Positions 41,887-50,583 of a DNA stretch of 60,069 nt are shown here, in pieces; the first letter of the stretch is position 1; each line of letters opens with the position of its first letter. A model generated the notes under the pieces. That model saw only the letters and a program-made list of their open reading frames with translations. It was not told where the DNA came from and did not search any database. The stretch lies in NCBI RefSeq assembly GCF_022695515.1, contig NZ_JALDPT010000035.1, positions 1 to 60,069 of the forward strand, in the 5' to 3' direction. Made by a program: the position numbers and the translations under genes. The stretch is from Phenylobacterium aquaticum. Its GTDB lineage: Bacteria; Pseudomonadota; Alphaproteobacteria; Caulobacterales; Caulobacteraceae.

Positions 41887-44238
41887 TCAGAACTTCTGGC
41901 CGAAGCTCAGCGAGATCGTGCGCGGCTGGTTCGGCACGATATAGGGGCGTTGGCAGTAGAGCGACCGGCACTCGGTATAGCGATAGACGTCGCCCCGCTT
42001 GTCGAAGGCGTTGAGCACTGCGAGCTCAACCTTCCAGGTGTCATGATCCAGACCCGCCGACAGGTCCAAGGCGCCGAACGCGCGCTGGCGCCCGGTGAAC
42101 GCGCTTTCGTCCAGGGGAAGCACGGCGCTGCTGGAGCTTTGATACATCGCCGAGCCCTGCACGTGGGCGGTGAAGTCGCCCCATGGGAATTCATAGCGGG
42201 CCGTGACGTTCGCCTTGACCTTCGGCGTGATGGGAAGCCTCGTGCCGCTCGGCGCCTTGGGCGAGGCGCAGGTCGTCACGGGCCGTCCGGTCACCGGGTC
42301 TGTTTCATCGCAGTAGTCGCTCTTCAGCTGGGCGTCGGTATAGGCCGCGGCCCCATTGATGGTCAGCCCCTGGACCGGCGTAGCCCACGCCAGATCCGTC
42401 TCCACGCCCTGGACCCGCGCCTGCGGCGCGTTGACGATTTCAGTGAAGGAGTTCGGCCCCAGGAACGAATACTGGAAGTCTTTCCAGTCCTCGTAATAGA
42501 CCGCGCCGTTCCAACGCAGGGAATTGTCGGCCCACTGGGTCTTCCAACCGGCCTCGTAATTATAGACATAGTCGGAGCTGTAGGGCGGTCGCGATCCCCG
42601 GCGATTGATGCCGCCCGGCCGGAAGCCCTGGGAGTAGGTCACATAGACCATCTTACCGTCGGCGACCTTGTAGTTCAGGTTGGCCTTATAGGTCTCCCCG
42701 GTCTCCTTCACGCGCTTGTCGAGATTGGTGCATGGGCCGGCGCCGACACTGTTGGGCGCGAAGCACTTGGCTTCACCGGTCTTGGAGCTGAAGCCGCTGC
42801 CGAACCCGAAGAAGCCCCGCAGGCTGTTGTCCGTCTTGAAGGCCCGCACGCCGCCGGTGAAGGTCAGCTTCGGGGTGATGTCGAAATAGAGCTCGCCGAA
42901 CGCGGCGTAGTCGCGATCGATCCGCAGCTGCTCGGTCAGCCACAGCGTATCCTTCCAGCCGGTCACACTGATGGCCGGATCGATGCCCGTGATCTGGTAG
43001 TTCTGCTCGATGAAGTGCGTCTGCCGCTGCTGGAAGCCGCCGACCACGAAGCGCAGGCGTTGGTCCTGCGGCGACGACAGGCGGATTTCGTTGGAGACGC
43101 GCGTGAAGTGATCGCGCCCGGTGATCCGCTGGGTGGGATCGATGACCTTGCCGCTGGCGTCGGTGATGTAGGCGCCGGACCCGAACAGGGTGTCGTAGAA
43201 ATAGGAATAGTCAGTGTAGTCCGAGTGACTGTCGATCCGGCGATCCATATAGCCGCCGGTGTAGACCAGATCGAAATCGCTGACCTTGCCCTGGACCGTC
43301 ATCGCCGCCTGGTACCAACGATCGTGGTTGTCCTCGGGCAGGAAGTGACTGACCTTGAGGTCGCCGACACTCGGGTCATAGGCGAACACGCCGTGCGACT
43401 TGGTGTCCTGGGTCATGAAGGTCGGACGGACCGTCCAGCTGTCGTTCAGATCGACCCGTAGGGCGACGCGCGCACCCTTGGTGTCGACGGTGTTGTAGTC
43501 CTTCTGAACCTTGCTGGCGTTGTTGATGGTCACGCCCGAGACGGGATAGGTGAGGGTCCCCGGCACATTGTCGATATAGCCGGCGTCGTGCTCATCCCAG
43601 GCCACCATGCGGATGGCGACCTTGTCGTTGACCGGGATGTTGACCATCCCCTCGGCGACGTAGCCTGTGCCGCCGTGATCGACGGAATTGACCTTCAGGT
43701 CATAGCTGCCCTTGAAGACGCCCAATTCCGGCGGGTTGGTGATGATCCGCAGGGTCCCCGCCTGGGAGCTGGCGCCATAGAGCGTGCCCTGCGGTCCGGC
43801 CAGGGCCTCGACGCGGGCGATGTCATAGACGTGCAGGTCCAGCGCCCCGCCGATCGTGGTGATCGGCTGCTCGTCGAGATAGGTCCCGACGCTCGGCTGG
43901 GAGCCGGAGTGGTTGGCGTTGGCCCCCGAGGCGATGCCGCGCATATAGACCGTTGCGCCGCCCGGCTGCGCGCTCTGGGCCGCCACGCTGGGCAGGAACT
44001 TCACATAGTCATTGAAGTTCTCGACGTGCAGCTGCTCGAGCTTTTTGGTCGAGAAGGCGGTGACGGCCACCGGCACGCTCTGAAGGTTCTCTTCCTTCTT
44101 CTGCGCGGTGACGACGATCTCTTCCACGGTCGGACCGGCCGCGGCGTCGGCCGCGAACGCCGCGGGGACGCCCGCCAGCATGCTGGTGGCCAAGAGCGCC
44201 GCACCGAAGGCCGTGCGGCCGCGAGTATGCCCACTCAT
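41887..44238 (-). CDS. TonB-dependent outer-membrane receptor
   Basis: The product is about 783 residues. A signal peptide (after MSGHTRGRTAFGAALLATSM, ending AAFAADA) is followed by a TonB box/plug start PTVEEIVVTAQKKEENLQSV and plug motif VYMRGIASGANANHSGSQPS, then a long beta-barrel that ends in the classical aromatic terminus TISLSFGQKF. The ATG at 44238 has GAGGGG seven bases upstream; ATGs at 44253 and further upstream are alternatives. It belongs to the Caulobacter-type receptors for carbohydrates or other scarce nutrients. A TPR-sulfotransferase gene is directly upstream. Confidence 0.93.
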   Translation of the reverse strand: MSGHTRGRTAFGAALLATSMLAGVPAAFAADAAAGPTVEEIVVTAQKKEENLQSVPVAVTAFSTKKLEQLHVENFNDYVKFLPSVAAQSAQPGGATVYMRGIASGANANHSGSQPSVGTYLDEQPITTIGGALDLHVYDIARVEALAGPQGTLYGASSQAGTLRIITNPPELGVFKGSYDLKVNSVDHGGTGYVAEGMVNIPVNDKVAIRMVAWDEHDAGYIDNVPGTLTYPVSGVTINNASKVQKDYNTVDTKGARVALRVDLNDSWTVRPTFMTQDTKSHGVFAYDPSVGDLKVSHFLPEDNHDRWYQAAMTVQGKVSDFDLVYTGGYMDRRIDSHSDYTDYSYFYDTLFGSGAYITDASGKVIDPTQRITGRDHFTRVSNEIRLSSPQDQRLRFVVGGFQQRQTHFIEQNYQITGIDPAISVTGWKDTLWLTEQLRIDRDYAAFGELYFDITPKLTFTGGVRAFKTDNSLRGFFGFGSGFSSKTGEAKCFAPNSVGAGPCTNLDKRVKETGETYKANLNYKVADGKMVYVTYSQGFRPGGINRRGSRPPYSSDYVYNYEAGWKTQWADNSLRWNGAVYYEDWKDFQYSFLGPNSFTEIVNAPQARVQGVETDLAWATPVQGLTINGAAAYTDAQLKSDYCDETDPVTGRPVTTCASPKAPSGTRLPITPKVKANVTARYEFPWGDFTAHVQGSAMYQSSSSAVLPLDESAFTGRQRAFGALDLSAGLDHDTWKVELAVLNAFDKRGDVYRYTECRSLYCQRPYIVPNQPRTISLSFGQKF

Positions 44239-44370
44239 CGAAAAACCCCTCATGAATCCGCTCCGTAATCTCGGAGACACAGCCCTGACATCAAGCCGTC
44301 ACAGCGCTCCGCAGCCCCATGCCTGTCAAGCTTACGGATGCGTCATCTTGGCGGCTGTGGCGCCGGCGCA

Positions 44371-46395
44371 TCAGATGTGAGGCGGGAACTCCGGGACCTC
44401 CGGATAGGCGTCCAGCACCGGCCCAAGGGCGGTTTTCAGCGGCCCGAGCCAGGGTTCGTAGTGCTTCCACTGCTCCAGGCCGTCGGTGAAGATCGGGCGA
44501 CGCACCTGTTCGGAGCTGGCGGTCCGCACCGCCCGGTCGTTCTCGTAGAACTTCAGGCAGCCCGGCTCGAAGGGCAGTGCGCAATAATCGAGCAGCCGGC
44601 GCACCTCCGTCTCCGGATCGGCGACCATCGCTTCGTAGATCACCCTGTGGACCCGGCCTGGCAGAACCGAATCAAAGTGGGCCATCAGGGCCACATAGTC
44701 GGCGTAGTAGCGGCCCAGGTCGGTGAGGTCATAGGTGAAGCCCTGGCCCCGGGCGAAGTGCTGCTTGAACCCCGAGAAGCAGCAGCCCAGCGGATGGCGG
44801 CGCGCGTCGATGATCTTGGCGTTCGGCAGGATCAGATGGATCAGCCCCACATGGGCGTAGTTGTTGGGCATCTTGTCGATGAACAGCGGCCGGCCGAGCT
44901 TCCGCTGCGGCGCGGTGCGGGCCAGATACTCCTCGCCGAGCGCACGCGCGGTCTCGACGTCGACGTCCGCCAGCATGTCCGGATAGGCCGAGGGTTCGCC
45001 CTTGCGGGACCGGCCGCCCAGCCGCTTGGCGATGGCCGGCAGGTCGGGCAGCTCCATGGTCCCTTCGATTTGGGAATGGCTGGCCAGGATCTGCTCGATC
45101 AGGGTCGATCCGGCCCGCGGAAGGCCCAGGATGAAGATCGGATCCGGCGCCGGACTGCCGAACCCTTCCCGCGCCGCGAAAAACTCAGGGGTGAACAGGG
45201 CCCGGGCGCGGCGCAGATAGGCGCTGGTCTCGTCGGCGTCATAGTCCAGGGTCTGCTTCCGCAGGGCGTTGCCGGCCGCGTAGGACGCGAAGGAAGCGGC
45301 ATAGTCGGCCCGGTCCTCCAGGGCCTTGCCCAGGCTGAACTCCAGATGGAAGCGGTCCTCGTCGGAGATGTCGCTCCGCGCCAGCTGGGCGCGCATGGCC
45401 GCGAGGTCGGCGTCGGAGAACCGCACGGTCTTCAGATTGGCCAGGCTCCACCAGGCCTCTCCCAGGCTGGGCAGCTGCTCCAGGGCCTTGCGATAGGCGG
45501 CGATGGCGTCGTCCTGGCGGCCCACGGTCTTGAGCGCATGGCCATAGCTCATCCAGCCCTTGGGCTGGGTCGGATAGTCGGCCAGCAACGGCTCATAGAC
45601 CGCGATCGCCCGCGCATATTCCCCGAGCTGGCTGAGCGCGGCGGCCTGCAGGTTGCGATAGCTGGGATTGGCCGGGTCGGCCTTCTGCAGGGTCTCGATC
45701 TCGGCCAGGGCCTCGCCGACCTTGGTCTGGCGGTAGAGCACGATGGCCAGATTGTGCCGGGCGGCGGTGAAGCCGGGCGCCAGCTCCAGGCAGCGGACCA
45801 GCAGGGCCTCGGCGTCCTCGTAGCGACCCAGCCGGGTAGCGACCTCGGCCAGCATGCGGATGGCGGCGATCTCGGTCGGCCGCGCCTTGAGGAGTTCGCG
45901 CAAGCTGTGCTCGGCCACCGCCAGCCGCCCCTCGACCAGGGCGGCGCCGGCCTCCATCAGTACCGGGTCGGCGATGGCGCAGCCCAGCTGCCGGGCCTCG
46001 GCCTCGTCGGCGCCGCGGCTGTCGCCCAGCATCCGCCGCTGTTGCGCCAGCACGCCCCAGGCCGCCGACAGATCCGGCTTCAGGGCCACGGCCTGGCTGA
46101 GCGCCCGTTCGCCGCCCCGGCTGTCGCCGGCCTCGATCCGCGCCAGCCCGAGCTCCAGATGCGCCACCGCCCACTTCGGCTGGCTCCGCGCCAGCGGCTC
46201 CAAGGTCGCCAGGGCGGCCGACGCCTGGCCCTGATAGCGTTGCGCCCGCGCCATCAGCAGCAGGGCGGCGGGGTGTCCGGGCACGGCGTTCAGGATCTCG
46301 CGGGCCTGCAGTTCCGCCAGGTCCGGGCGGGCCTCCAGCATCCGCTCGGTGCGGGCCAGGGCGGCCTCGAGGCTGCCGGTCGGGGCGTCGGTCAC
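44371..46395 (-). CDS. TPR-repeat sulfotransferase family protein
   Basis: The product is about 674 residues. The N-terminal half (about 10-345) is a chain of TPR helices, for example AERTER.. type repeats with AWGVLAQQRRMLGD and GWMSYGHALKTVGRQDDAI. The C-terminal half is a sulfotransferase domain with the 5'-phosphosulfate loop FILGLPRAGSTLIEQIL and the 3'-phosphate site NAKIIDARRHPLGCCFSGF. The GTG at 46395 (VTDAPTGSLEAAL) is preferred to an ATG at 46428. Such proteins often lie next to TonB receptors in this group; whether they sulfate a peptide or glycan is unknown. Confidence 0.85.
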   Translation of the reverse strand: MTDAPTGSLEAALARTERMLEARPDLAELQAREILNAVPGHPAALLLMARAQRYQGQASAALATLEPLARSQPKWAVAHLELGLARIEAGDSRGGERALSQAVALKPDLSAAWGVLAQQRRMLGDSRGADEAEARQLGCAIADPVLMEAGAALVEGRLAVAEHSLRELLKARPTEIAAIRMLAEVATRLGRYEDAEALLVRCLELAPGFTAARHNLAIVLYRQTKVGEALAEIETLQKADPANPSYRNLQAAALSQLGEYARAIAVYEPLLADYPTQPKGWMSYGHALKTVGRQDDAIAAYRKALEQLPSLGEAWWSLANLKTVRFSDADLAAMRAQLARSDISDEDRFHLEFSLGKALEDRADYAASFASYAAGNALRKQTLDYDADETSAYLRRARALFTPEFFAAREGFGSPAPDPIFILGLPRAGSTLIEQILASHSQIEGTMELPDLPAIAKRLGGRSRKGEPSAYPDMLADVDVETARALGEEYLARTAPQRKLGRPLFIDKMPNNYAHVGLIHLILPNAKIIDARRHPLGCCFSGFKQHFARGQGFTYDLTDLGRYYADYVALMAHFDSVLPGRVHRVIYEAMVADPETEVRRLLDYCALPFEPGCLKFYENDRAVRTASSEQVRRPIFTDGLEQWKHYEPWLGPLKTALGPVLDAYPEVPEFPPHI

Positions 46396-46448
46396 GGGTG
46401 AGGCTCGCGGGTCATCGGGACGGATCAATCACGGGCCGGCCGCCCCTG

Positions 46449-47477
46449 TCAAATCGCCCCGTCCACCGTCAGGGCCAGCAGGGCGAAACTGGCCAGCCAG
46501 TGCTCGCCCATATAGTCGCCGGCCACATGCGGCAGGCTGGCGGCCAGATGCCGCTCGGCGGCGGCCAGGGCGACCGGTCGCACGGGATCCTGGGGATCGA
46601 GGCTTCCGGCGATCGCGCGCCAGCACCAGGCCCGGCTGAGGTTCAGGCCGTCGAGATGGGCGATCTTGCCGTCGCTGCGGTCGCTGACCGTGGCGGGCGC
46701 GAACAGGGTGGCCGGCGCCTGGCGGGCGGCGTCGGGCAGGAAGGCGGCGAACCAGACGCGGAAATCGTCGGGCGCCATCAGCCGCCGCATGCATTCCGCC
46801 TCCATCAGGGCCGGCGACAGGAAGTCGTCGCCGGACGGCTCCCAGGCCTGGCACCCCTTGTCGGCGCCGTACCAGCTGAGCGCCGTCTCGCGCAGCAGGG
46901 CTTCCAGATCCACATCTCCGGCCGCGGTCGCATAGTCGTGGGCGAGCGCCACGGCGAAGGCGGTGGAGGAATGCACACCGGTGCGCACCGGATAGGTCGC
47001 CTTGGGCAGGAAGGCCTTGAACCGGTCCGCGAAGGCCCCGGCCAGCGGCGCCAGGCGATCGGCCCAGGGGGCGTCCCGGTGCGCGATCAGCTCGGCCTGC
47101 AGCTTGAGCAGCCAGCCCCAGCCATACGGCCGCTCGAACCCCCGCGCCGTCGGCCGCTCCAGATAGGCGCGCTCGGCCTCGACCTTCTCGGGCGTGAAGG
47201 CGTCGGCGAACAGGGCGTCGATGGCCGCGGCCTCGGCCATGTCCGGGTGCAGGCGGCGCAGGGTCGCCAGCAGCCAGTAGCCGTGGACGCAGGAGTGCCA
47301 GTCGAAGCTGCCATAGAAGATCGGATGCTGGTCGATCGGATCGCCGTGGTCGCCGGGACCGGCGTTCACATGGTCGAGCTTGTTGGGGTACTGGCGCGTG
47401 ACGTGGCCCAGCGCGATGCGCGCGAAGGCGGCGGCGGTCTCCCGCGTCAGGCGGTCAGGCGCGGAAGGCGAGGACAT
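46449..47477 (-). CDS. DUF2891 protein (alpha/alpha-toroid-like)
   Basis: The product is 342 residues and matches the DUF2891 pattern: YPNKLDHVNAGPGD, HPIFYGSFDWHSCVHGYWLL, GVHSSTAFAVALAHDY, and the ending GEHWLASFALLALTVDGA. Regularly spaced helices with conserved His and Trp suggest an alpha/alpha toroid. It overlaps the DUF979 gene by 23 bases, so it is part of the DUF969-DUF979-DUF2891 operon. A link to 5-oxoproline use is possible by association. No catalytic assignment can be made. Confidence 0.88.
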   Translation of the reverse strand: MSSPSAPDRLTRETAAAFARIALGHVTRQYPNKLDHVNAGPGDHGDPIDQHPIFYGSFDWHSCVHGYWLLATLRRLHPDMAEAAAIDALFADAFTPEKVEAERAYLERPTARGFERPYGWGWLLKLQAELIAHRDAPWADRLAPLAGAFADRFKAFLPKATYPVRTGVHSSTAFAVALAHDYATAAGDVDLEALLRETALSWYGADKGCQAWEPSGDDFLSPALMEAECMRRLMAPDDFRVWFAAFLPDAARQAPATLFAPATVSDRSDGKIAHLDGLNLSRAWCWRAIAGSLDPQDPVRPVALAAAERHLAASLPHVAGDYMGEHWLASFALLALTVDGAI

Positions 47478-48411
47478 ACATCAGCACCATATTGATCAGC
47501 AGCATCGCGACGGCGGTCGGGATCTGGGCCCGGATCACCCCATAGCGGTCCTTCAACTCCAGCAGGGCCGAGGGCACCAGATTGAAATTGGCGGCCAGCG
47601 GCGTCGACAGCGTGCCGCAGAACCCCGACAGCATGCCGATGGAGCAGACCACCGCCGGATCGCCGCCGAACCTGTGGATCAGGAACGGCAGGGCCACCCC
47701 CGCCGTCATCACCGGAAAGGCCGCGAAGGCGTTGCCCATCAGCAGGGTGAAGCCCGCCATGCCCAGGCAATAGACCGCCACAGCCACCAGCTTGGTGTCC
47801 ATCGGGATCCAGGTGGTGACCAGGCCGCCGATCACCTGCCCGACCCCGGCCAGCGCAAAGACCGCGCCCAGCGCCGCCAGCATCTGGGGCAGCAGCGCCG
47901 CCCAGCCCACCGTGTCCATCAGCCGGCGGCCCTCCTGCAGGGGCGCGCTGAGCGGTTGGCGCAGCAGGAGAAGCGCCGCGATCACGGCGATCACCGCGCC
48001 GAGCGCCAGCGAGATCAGGGTGGTCTGCTTGGGATCGAACAGGGGCTGGCCCGAGACGGAGACGTGCTTCAGCACCAGGGTCCCGAACAGCACCACCGCC
48101 GGCACGATCAGGGCCGGGACGAACAGCTTGTCGCCCAGCCGCTGGGCGCTGCCGAACTTCTCGGCCGGCGTGGGGCCGGCCGGCGCCCCCTGCCCCAGCT
48201 TGCCGATCCCGGCGATGACCGCGAGCGCCAGGACCAGCACCCCATTGCCCAGGTCGCCGAGATAATCCCCCGCCAGGAAACTCAGGGCGAACAGCCCCCA
48301 GAAGGCGCCGTTGCGCCAGCGCTTGGGATTGTTCGCGTCGCGGACGCTGAGCAGCGCATAGGCGGCGAACACCAGGCCCGCCAGCAGATAGACCAGGCTG
48401 AGCTTGATCAT
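47455..48411 (-). CDS. DUF979 family transporter subunit
   Basis: The product is 318 residues with about nine to ten membrane helices from MIKLSLVYLLAGLVFAAYAL. It has the family block GNAFAAFPVMTAGVALPFLI and MLSGFCGTLSTPLAANFNLVP. The start at 48411 overlaps the DUF969 stop (ATGA); the longer frame to 48513 lies inside DUF969. NCBI naming of this family as a 5-oxoproline transporter subunit comes, as I recall, from mutant fitness data. It must work together with DUF969. Confidence 0.9.
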   Translation of the reverse strand: MIKLSLVYLLAGLVFAAYALLSVRDANNPKRWRNGAFWGLFALSFLAGDYLGDLGNGVLVLALAVIAGIGKLGQGAPAGPTPAEKFGSAQRLGDKLFVPALIVPAVVLFGTLVLKHVSVSGQPLFDPKQTTLISLALGAVIAVIAALLLLRQPLSAPLQEGRRLMDTVGWAALLPQMLAALGAVFALAGVGQVIGGLVTTWIPMDTKLVAVAVYCLGMAGFTLLMGNAFAAFPVMTAGVALPFLIHRFGGDPAVVCSIGMLSGFCGTLSTPLAANFNLVPSALLELKDRYGVIRAQIPTAVAMLLINMVLMYVLAFRA

Positions 48412-49088
48412 TGGCCCGCCTCCGGCGCGCCGCCTCGGGCGATCTTCCGCCCGAACAGGATCAGTCGCGCCCCATGCACCAGGAAGGCGGCGATCGCCGT
48501 CGGGATCGCCCATAGCGACAGGTGCAGCGGCTCCATGACGATCCCGCTCTGGGCCAGGAAACCGACCATCAGCAGGATCGACCCTATGGCCAGGAAGATG
48601 TCCTCGCCGAACAGCAGGCCGACATTGTCCGTCGCCGCCGTGAAGGCGCGGATCGACTCGCGGCGCTCATCGTCCAGAGGGCCGCCCCGGGCCTCGGCGG
48701 CGGCCTCCGCCATGGGCGCCACCAGGGGCCGCACGGTCTGGGCCTGGCCGGCGATCGAGGTCAGGCCGAGCGCCGAGGTCAGCTGGCGAAACAGGAGATA
48801 GCCAATCAGCAGCCGGGGCAGGGTCACGGCCCGGAAGCCGGAGATCACCGCCCGCGCCCGTTCCTGCAGCCCCGCCCGTTCCAGCACCCCGATCACCGGC
48901 AGGATCAGCCAGGCGGCGCTGACATAGCGGTTCTCGTTGAAGGCCTTGCCGAAGGCGCTCAGCACCTCGACCAGGGAATGGCCGGCCAGCAGCCCGGTCA
49001 CCAGGGCCGAGGCCACCACCACCAAGAGCGGATTGAGGCCGATGGCGAACCCCGCCACCACCACCGCCACCCCCAACAGGATCAGCAT
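48408..49088 (-). CDS. DUF969 family transporter subunit
   Basis: The product is 226 residues with about six hydrophobic segments. The family blocks NPLLVVVASALVTGLLAG, AFNENRYVSAAWLILPVIGV and FTAATDNVGLLFGEDIFLAIG are present. It is the first gene of the DUF969-DUF979-DUF2891 operon. With DUF979 it forms the proposed 5-oxoproline uptake system, in which these two unequal membrane proteins act as one transporter. Its ATG at 49088 is 156 bases from the divergent cytidylyltransferase gene. Confidence 0.9.
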   Translation of the reverse strand: MLILLGVAVVVAGFAIGLNPLLVVVASALVTGLLAGHSLVEVLSAFGKAFNENRYVSAAWLILPVIGVLERAGLQERARAVISGFRAVTLPRLLIGYLLFRQLTSALGLTSIAGQAQTVRPLVAPMAEAAAEARGGPLDDERRESIRAFTAATDNVGLLFGEDIFLAIGSILLMVGFLAQSGIVMEPLHLSLWAIPTAIAAFLVHGARLILFGRKIARGGAPEAGQ

Positions 49089-49244
49089 GCCTCGTCCCCC
49101 AGCCCGACTCGCGCGCGACGCCGTGACGATAGGCCAAGGCCGCCTTCACGCGACACTAAGCATTGCGGAGCCCAATAGGGACATGAGCTTTCACCGCGCG
49201 CGCATGTCGATCGCCGCCTCCCCGGGCGTCCGGGCCCCAGCGCC

Positions 49245-49943
49245 GTGATCCTCGGCGTCATCCAGGCCCGCATGTCCTCCAGCCGCCTGCCCGGCAAGGT
49301 GATGGCCGACCTGCTCGGTGAGCCGATGATCGGCCGGCAGATCGAGCGCCTGCGGCGTTCCAAACGCCTGGACCAGCTGGTGCTGGCCACCAGCCAGGAC
49401 GCCTCTGACGACCCCGTCGCGGCCTATTGCGAGACGGTGGGCCTGACCGTGGTGCGCGGCCCCCTCGCCGACGTGCTGGCCCGTTTCGCCCTGGCGGCGG
49501 ACGCCTTTCCCCAAGCCAAGACCCTGGTGCGCCTGACCGCCGACTGCCCCCTGACCGACTGGCGGGTGCTGGACGCCCTGATCGACCGGCTGGTCGAGAC
49601 GGGCGCCGACTACGCCAACAACACCATGCCGAAGCGGACATTCCCGCACGGCCTGGACGTCGAGGCCATGACCATCGCCGCCTTCCGCGCCGCCGCCGCG
49701 GAGGCCACGGACGCCTATGACCGCGAGCACGTGACGCCCTTCATCTACCGCCAGCCTGACCGTTTCCGCCTGGCGACCCTGACCCGCGAGCCATCTCTCG
49801 CCCACCTGCGCTGGACCGTGGACTATCCGGAAGACCTGGACTTGGTCCGCCACGTCTATGGCGCGCTCTACGCCCAGGACCCGGATTTCGGGACCGAGGC
49901 GATCGCCGCCCTGGCCTGGAACAGCTCCAAGGCAGCCGTCTAG
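49245..49943 (+). CDS. Cytidylyltransferase, SpsF/FlmC-like
   Basis: The product is 232 residues from a GTG. Its nucleotide-binding start ILGVIQARMSSSRLPGKVMA is the SpsF/CMP-sugar synthetase signature. Further blocks are LVRLTADCPLTDWRVLD and YDREHVTPFIYRQPDRF. Such enzymes activate sialic-acid-like sugars, among them those used on flagellin (FlmC in Caulobacter). The convergent PseH-like gene at its 3' end, overlapping by four bases, supports a role in pseudaminic- or legionaminic-acid-type sugar supply. The exact sugar is unknown. Confidence 0.82.
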   Translation: MILGVIQARMSSSRLPGKVMADLLGEPMIGRQIERLRRSKRLDQLVLATSQDASDDPVAAYCETVGLTVVRGPLADVLARFALAADAFPQAKTLVRLTADCPLTDWRVLDALIDRLVETGADYANNTMPKRTFPHGLDVEAMTIAAFRAAAAEATDAYDREHVTPFIYRQPDRFRLATLTREPSLAHLRWTVDYPEDLDLVRHVYGALYAQDPDFGTEAIAALAWNSSKAAV

Positions 49944-50509
49944 CCGACCTCGAACCCCCGGGCTCTCAGCCGCGCCAGGCTCGTCTCGCGCACCGCCGCC
50001 CAGTCGCGGGCGAGCAGGCCCAACCCCACCACGTCGCGCGGCTCGCCGCCCTTCCAGACATGGGCGCGATACAGCGCCTCGCGCTGGAAGCCGAAGCTCT
50101 CGTGCATCTTCCAGACGGCCTCGTTCTCGACCAGCACTTCGCAGCAGAGCTTGTTCAGGCCAAGCGCGCCGAACACATGCTCGATCACCCAGACCTCGAC
50201 AAAGGCCCCGACGCCCTTGCCGCGCACCGAGGGGCTGGCGAGGTAATAGGCCCAGCTGCACTTGCGGTTCTCGGCCGAGATATCGACCAGATTGGCTAGG
50301 CCCACCGGCTCGCCGTCCAGCTCGATGATCCAGTAGCGGCGGGCGGGATCGACCAGGGCGCCGGCCATGAACCGCCCGTGCTCCTCGGGCGTGATCACAT
50401 GGTCGGAATACATCCAGCGCGCCACCTCGGGCTGGTTGCGCCAGGCCAGCATCCTGGCGGCGTCAGCGAAGGTGGCCGGCCGCAGGCGCACATCGACGGG
50501 CTCGGTCAT
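49940..50509 (-). CDS. pseH: GNAT N-acetyltransferase, PseH/FlmH-like
   Basis: The product is 189 residues. It matches PseH, the acetyltransferase that acts on UDP-4-amino-4,6-dideoxy sugars in flagellin glycosylation: MLAWRNQPEVARWMYSDHVI, TPEEHGRFMAGAL, the acetyl-CoA loop SPSVRGKGVGAFVE, and NKLCCEVLVENEAVWKMHES. The ATG at 50509 has GGGAG seven bases upstream; an ATG at 50554 would add 15 residues. It is at the end of the KorAB-metallohydrolase strand, 74 bases behind that gene. Confidence 0.85.
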   Translation of the reverse strand: MTEPVDVRLRPATFADAARMLAWRNQPEVARWMYSDHVITPEEHGRFMAGALVDPARRYWIIELDGEPVGLANLVDISAENRKCSWAYYLASPSVRGKGVGAFVEVWVIEHVFGALGLNKLCCEVLVENEAVWKMHESFGFQREALYRAHVWKGGEPRDVVGLGLLARDWAAVRETSLARLRARGFEVG

Positions 50510-50583
50510 GGCGACGCTCCCAAGGGCGAACTCTTCGGAGGCAACCTCGCTCATCCTGAGGCGCCGCGCCACTGTCCGAACGG

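Noticed and set aside
41866..43461. 531-codon open frame opposite the TonB receptor
   Set aside because: The receptor has signal peptide, plug and barrel end; the opposite frame has no recognisable domain.
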